Part shown: positions 61,163-64,000 of the stretch, one piece after another
Position numbering within the stretch: the stretch's first letter is position 1
How the letters are laid out: every line of letters starts with the position of its first letter
The notes under the pieces: generated by a model
Database searches by the model: none
What the model was told of the DNA's origin: nothing
What the model saw: only the letters and a program-made list of their open reading frames with translations
Program-made: the position numbers and the translations under genes
Assembly: GCF_963662755.1 (NCBI RefSeq)
Contig: NZ_OY759725.1
Span: 310,001-374,000 of the forward strand
Length of the DNA: 64,000 bases
Direction: 5' to 3'
DNA from: an uncultured Sulfurimonas sp.
GTDB lineage: Bacteria > Campylobacterota > Campylobacteria > Campylobacterales > Sulfurimonadaceae

Positions 61163-63319
61163 ATGAAAAAAAATAATTACAAATGTTCTAAAAAATCATC
61201 ACCCAGTGAAGTCCCTATTACTGAGAGTGAATACAACGATATTCTTAATATACAAGCAGAAATATTATCTATGATAGCTTCAAGAGATGTGTATACGGAT
61301 ATACTCGCTCATCTTTGTAAATTAGCAGAAAAATCACTTCCAAATTCCGTTGCATCTATTATGATTATGGACAAAGAAACAGGGCTTATGAATGTTTTAT
61401 CTGCACCCTCAATCCCAAAATCAAATCATAATATTTTAAATAATTTAAAGCCAGGAGTTAGTGCGGGGTCTTGTGCAAATGCAATTTTTCATAATGAGGC
61501 TCAATATGTTAGAGATACTTTTAATGATGCAAGATGGAGTGACATTCGCCAAATTGCAGTAGATTTTAACTTATGTGCTTGCTGGTCTGTTCCTATTTGT
61601 GATGAGCATAACAATCCTATAGGCTCATTTGCACTATCATCTTTTGAACATCGTTCTCCTTCTTTATTTCACAAAAAACTTTTAAAAACAGCTACTTCAA
61701 TTGTAAATATAGTATTAAAAAACAAAACCATAGAAAAACGCATTAAACTCTTTGCAAATGCTGCTCAAAATGCATCTGAGGGAATGATACTTACAGACAA
61801 TCAAAACAAAATTATAGAAGTAAATAAAGCATTTGAAAATATTTATGGCTATAAAGAGAAAGATGTTATCGGTAAAAATCCAAATATTTTGTCTTCAAAT
61901 ACTCATAATAAAAAGTTTTACGATGATATATGGAAAAGTGTTCATACTAAATCTAAATGGGCTGGGGAGATAGTAAATAAGCGTGCTGATGGCTCTAAAA
62001 TCATACAATGGCTAAGTATTAGTGCTTTATATGATGAACATGAAAAAACATATAATTATCTTGCGCTTTTTAATGACTTGACTGAACTTAAAAAAACTCA
62101 AAGACAAATAGAAAAAATGGCTTATAAAGACTCTCTTACAGGACTTTGCAATAAAACTAAACTTGAACAACTCCTATCAAATAATGAGCAAAAAAATCTT
62201 TTGTTATTGAATGTAAATAATTTTAGTTATATAAATACAGCTTATGGTTTTGAGGTAGGAGATAAGCTACTTATAAAATTAGCATCTATACTTAAAAAAA
62301 GTTTTAAAACCTTTAGTACTTGTAGAATTAACTCTGATGAATTTGCTCTTTTATTTAAAGATGATATAAATATAGAACATAAAACCTTAGAAATTCAAGA
62401 GTACTTTTACAATAAAGAGATAGTTATTGATAATATTACCTTAAATATTTCCTTTACTTATGGTGCGGCTTATGGCGTAGAAAATTTACTTAGAAATAGT
62501 GCTTTAGCACTTAAACAAGCAAAAGAAAATGGTAAAAATAATCTTTATATCTTTAATCAAGATGCAGATAGCATTGGACATTCACAAAGAGAATCATTTA
62601 TAGCTTCTAACAATATTTTGCATAATGCACTTAATGAAGATAGAGTCATTCCCTTTTTTCAAGGAATTAGAAATAACAAAACTAAAGAGATAACAAAGTA
62701 TGAGGTTTTAGCAAGAATACAACTCGACTCTGAGATAATATCTCCATATATATTTTTAGAACCTGCCCGCCTCTCAGGTTTACTTCCAGATATAACAAAA
62801 ACTATCATTGATAAAAGTTTTTCATGTATGTCAAACAATAACTATACATTTTCTATAAATATCACAGAAGAAGACTTAAGTAAAAACTACCTTTTTGAAT
62901 ATTTAAATGAAAAAGAACTTGAGTATGGCATCTCAAGTTCTCGTGTTATTTTAGAGATTTTAGAGGGTGTTAGTGCAACTGGTAAAAAAAACCATGTTAA
63001 ACAACTAACACAACTTAAAAATAGTGGTTACTCTATAGCCATAGATGATTTTGGTTCTGAATATTCAAACTTTGAAAGAGTCTTAGATTTGGATATTGAC
63101 TTTTTAAAGATAGATGCAAGATATATTAAAGATATATATAAAAATCCAAAAAGTTATGAAGTAACAAGAGCCATTGTATTTTTTGCTAAAAACGCAAATA
63201 TACCTTGTATAGCAGAGTTTGTGCATAACAGTAAGGTTCAAGCAATCATAGAAAAACTTGGTATTGATTACTCTCAAGGCTATCTATTTAGTAAACCAGA
63301 TAAAAATCTTATAGATTAA
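61163..63319 (+). CDS. GAF-PAS-GGDEF-EAL protein with degenerate GGDEF
   Basis: The protein has 718 residues from ATG 61163 (a TTG directly before it is also possible). GAF (about 30-195), PAS (about 200-320), GGDEF (about 325-470), EAL (about 485-715). The GGDEF site is degenerate: CRINSDEF instead of RxGGDEF, so synthesis is unlikely. The EAL site keeps its residues: YEVLAR (ExLxR), SINIT, EILEG, AIDDFGSEYSNF, LKIDA, IAEFVH, QGY, so it is a likely phosphodiesterase. Confidence 0.9.
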   Translation: MKKNNYKCSKKSSPSEVPITESEYNDILNIQAEILSMIASRDVYTDILAHLCKLAEKSLPNSVASIMIMDKETGLMNVLSAPSIPKSNHNILNNLKPGVSAGSCANAIFHNEAQYVRDTFNDARWSDIRQIAVDFNLCACWSVPICDEHNNPIGSFALSSFEHRSPSLFHKKLLKTATSIVNIVLKNKTIEKRIKLFANAAQNASEGMILTDNQNKIIEVNKAFENIYGYKEKDVIGKNPNILSSNTHNKKFYDDIWKSVHTKSKWAGEIVNKRADGSKIIQWLSISALYDEHEKTYNYLALFNDLTELKKTQRQIEKMAYKDSLTGLCNKTKLEQLLSNNEQKNLLLLNVNNFSYINTAYGFEVGDKLLIKLASILKKSFKTFSTCRINSDEFALLFKDDINIEHKTLEIQEYFYNKEIVIDNITLNISFTYGAAYGVENLLRNSALALKQAKENGKNNLYIFNQDADSIGHSQRESFIASNNILHNALNEDRVIPFFQGIRNNKTKEITKYEVLARIQLDSEIISPYIFLEPARLSGLLPDITKTIIDKSFSCMSNNNYTFSINITEEDLSKNYLFEYLNEKELEYGISSSRVILEILEGVSATGKKNHVKQLTQLKNSGYSIAIDDFGSEYSNFERVLDLDIDFLKIDARYIKDIYKNPKSYEVTRAIVFFAKNANIPCIAEFVHNSKVQAIIEKLGIDYSQGYLFSKPDKNLID

Positions 63320-64000
63320 AAATTTTCAAGCATCTCTTGCATCTCAAAAGCACTTAATGGTTTTGAATAATAATACCCCTGCACTTTAGTACATCCATTT
63401 TCTAAGATAAAATCTTCTTGTTCTTTAGTCTCAACACCCTCAGCAATTACATCAAGATTTAAGCTCTTGGATATTGCTATAACTGCTTTTACTATAGCAT
63501 CATCATCTTCATCACCTGGGATATCTCGTATAAAGGATTGATCTATTTTTAATTTATCTATAGGTAATTTTTTTAGATATGAAAGTGATGAATAACCTGT
63601 TCCAAAATCATCTATAGCTATTTTAACACCGAGATTACTTATCTCTTTAAGTTTTACTATAGATTCTTTTGGTTTTTGCATTACATCGCCTTCAGTAATT
63701 TCCAATTCAAGCCATTGAATTTTAAAACTATTTATTTTTATAACTTCTTTTAAAGTCGATATATATTCATCATTTTTTAACTGCTTCATTGCCAAGTTTA
63801 AAGATAACATTCCAGGATTTAAACCATTTTTATACCACTCACTAACTTGTTTTATGGCAATTTTCATAACTATATTGTCTATATCTATGATTAAACCTGT
63901 GTCTTCAGCTATAGGAATAAACTTTGCAGGAGAGACTAAACCTAGTTCAGGATGATTCCATCTAACTAAAGCTTCTACTCCTATAAGTTTTTTATTGCTA
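63316..64000 (-). CDS. EAL-domain protein (N-terminus outside window)
   Basis: The open frame enters from the right edge. The last 228 residues are visible: GVEALVRWNHPELGLVSPA, SLNLAMKQL, LELEITEGDVM, AIDDFGTGYSSL, LKIDQSF, AEGVET, VQGYYYSKPL, all intact EAL catalytic motifs. An internal Met at 63867 is not the real start; the EAL motif is upstream of it. It overlaps the end of the GGDEF-EAL gene by 4 nt. Any N-terminal sensor or GGDEF domain is not visible. Confidence 0.9.
   Translation of the reverse strand, partial: SNKKLIGVEALVRWNHPELGLVSPAKFIPIAEDTGLIIDIDNIVMKIAIKQVSEWYKNGLNPGMLSLNLAMKQLKNDEYISTLKEVIKINSFKIQWLELEITEGDVMQKPKESIVKLKEISNLGVKIAIDDFGTGYSSLSYLKKLPIDKLKIDQSFIRDIPGDEDDDAIVKAVIAISKSLNLDVIAEGVETKEQEDFILENGCTKVQGYYYSKPLSAFEMQEMLENF

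Overview
The window looks like a chromosome segment from a Campylobacterota (epsilonproteobacterial) bacterium, most like Sulfurimonas and its relatives. The reasons are the very AT-rich DNA, the MurF with an N-terminal membrane domain, the mixed, tightly packed housekeeping operons, the NHQWRQP-style histidine kinase, the FabL-type reductase next to dapA, and the indolepyruvate:ferredoxin oxidoreductase/PaaK/ACT cluster. The genus is inferred from gene content; no search was run.

Layout. Bases 1-9485 (minus strand) are one uninterrupted reading frame that runs off the left edge. It encodes at least 3161 residues of a giant, methionine-rich, internally repeated protein that I cannot assign to a family. 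Bases 9814-10379 hold two copies of an initiator tRNA-Met + tRNA-Gln pair, followed by a tiny membrane ORF and a periplasmic rhodanese. Bases 11042-19583 (minus) carry a HIT protein and then a long colinear run: FapA-like, ruvA, ArsC/Spx-like, ddl, alpha/beta hydrolase, murF, and a TRAP transporter membrane pair. Bases 19682-25690 (plus) carry murJ, cysS, an rRNA-type methyltransferase and a GGDEF-EAL protein. Bases 25670-30532 mix a DJ-1 protein, pyrD, an M16 peptidase, a J-domain protein, a radical SAM/SPASM protein and adk.

Bases 30658-34258 form a sulfur and redox block: an Rrf2 regulator with cysK, a 2-Cys peroxiredoxin behind a Fur/PerR-like operator, and O-acetylhomoserine sulfhydrylase. 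Bases 34493-43059 look like an aryl or organic acid module: symporter small subunit, SSS symporter, OprD-like porin, iorA, iorB, paaK, an ACT protein, a PaaI thioesterase and an HTH-like protein. Bases 43144-48914 carry dapA, fabL, a thiamine-binding-like protein, a protoglobin fused to a membrane domain, pgsA, rseP and a YggS-type PLP protein. Bases 48923-52764 include a DTW protein, a lipoprotein, an HI0933-type flavoprotein, a small histone-H1-like basic protein and a ThiE-like protein.

Bases 52889-55839 encode the anaerobic (class III) ribonucleotide reductase. The large NrdD stops before the glycyl-radical segment, and that segment is a separate 50-residue ORF between nrdD and nrdG. After it come a siroheme nitrite/sulfite reductase, a two-component pair, a FliK-like/FlhX pair, and two more c-di-GMP proteins, the last cut by the right edge.

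The strongest candidates for something undescribed are the giant Met-rich repeat protein and the split glycyl-radical subunit of NrdD. No CRISPR array, insertion sequence, prophage or rRNA gene was seen.
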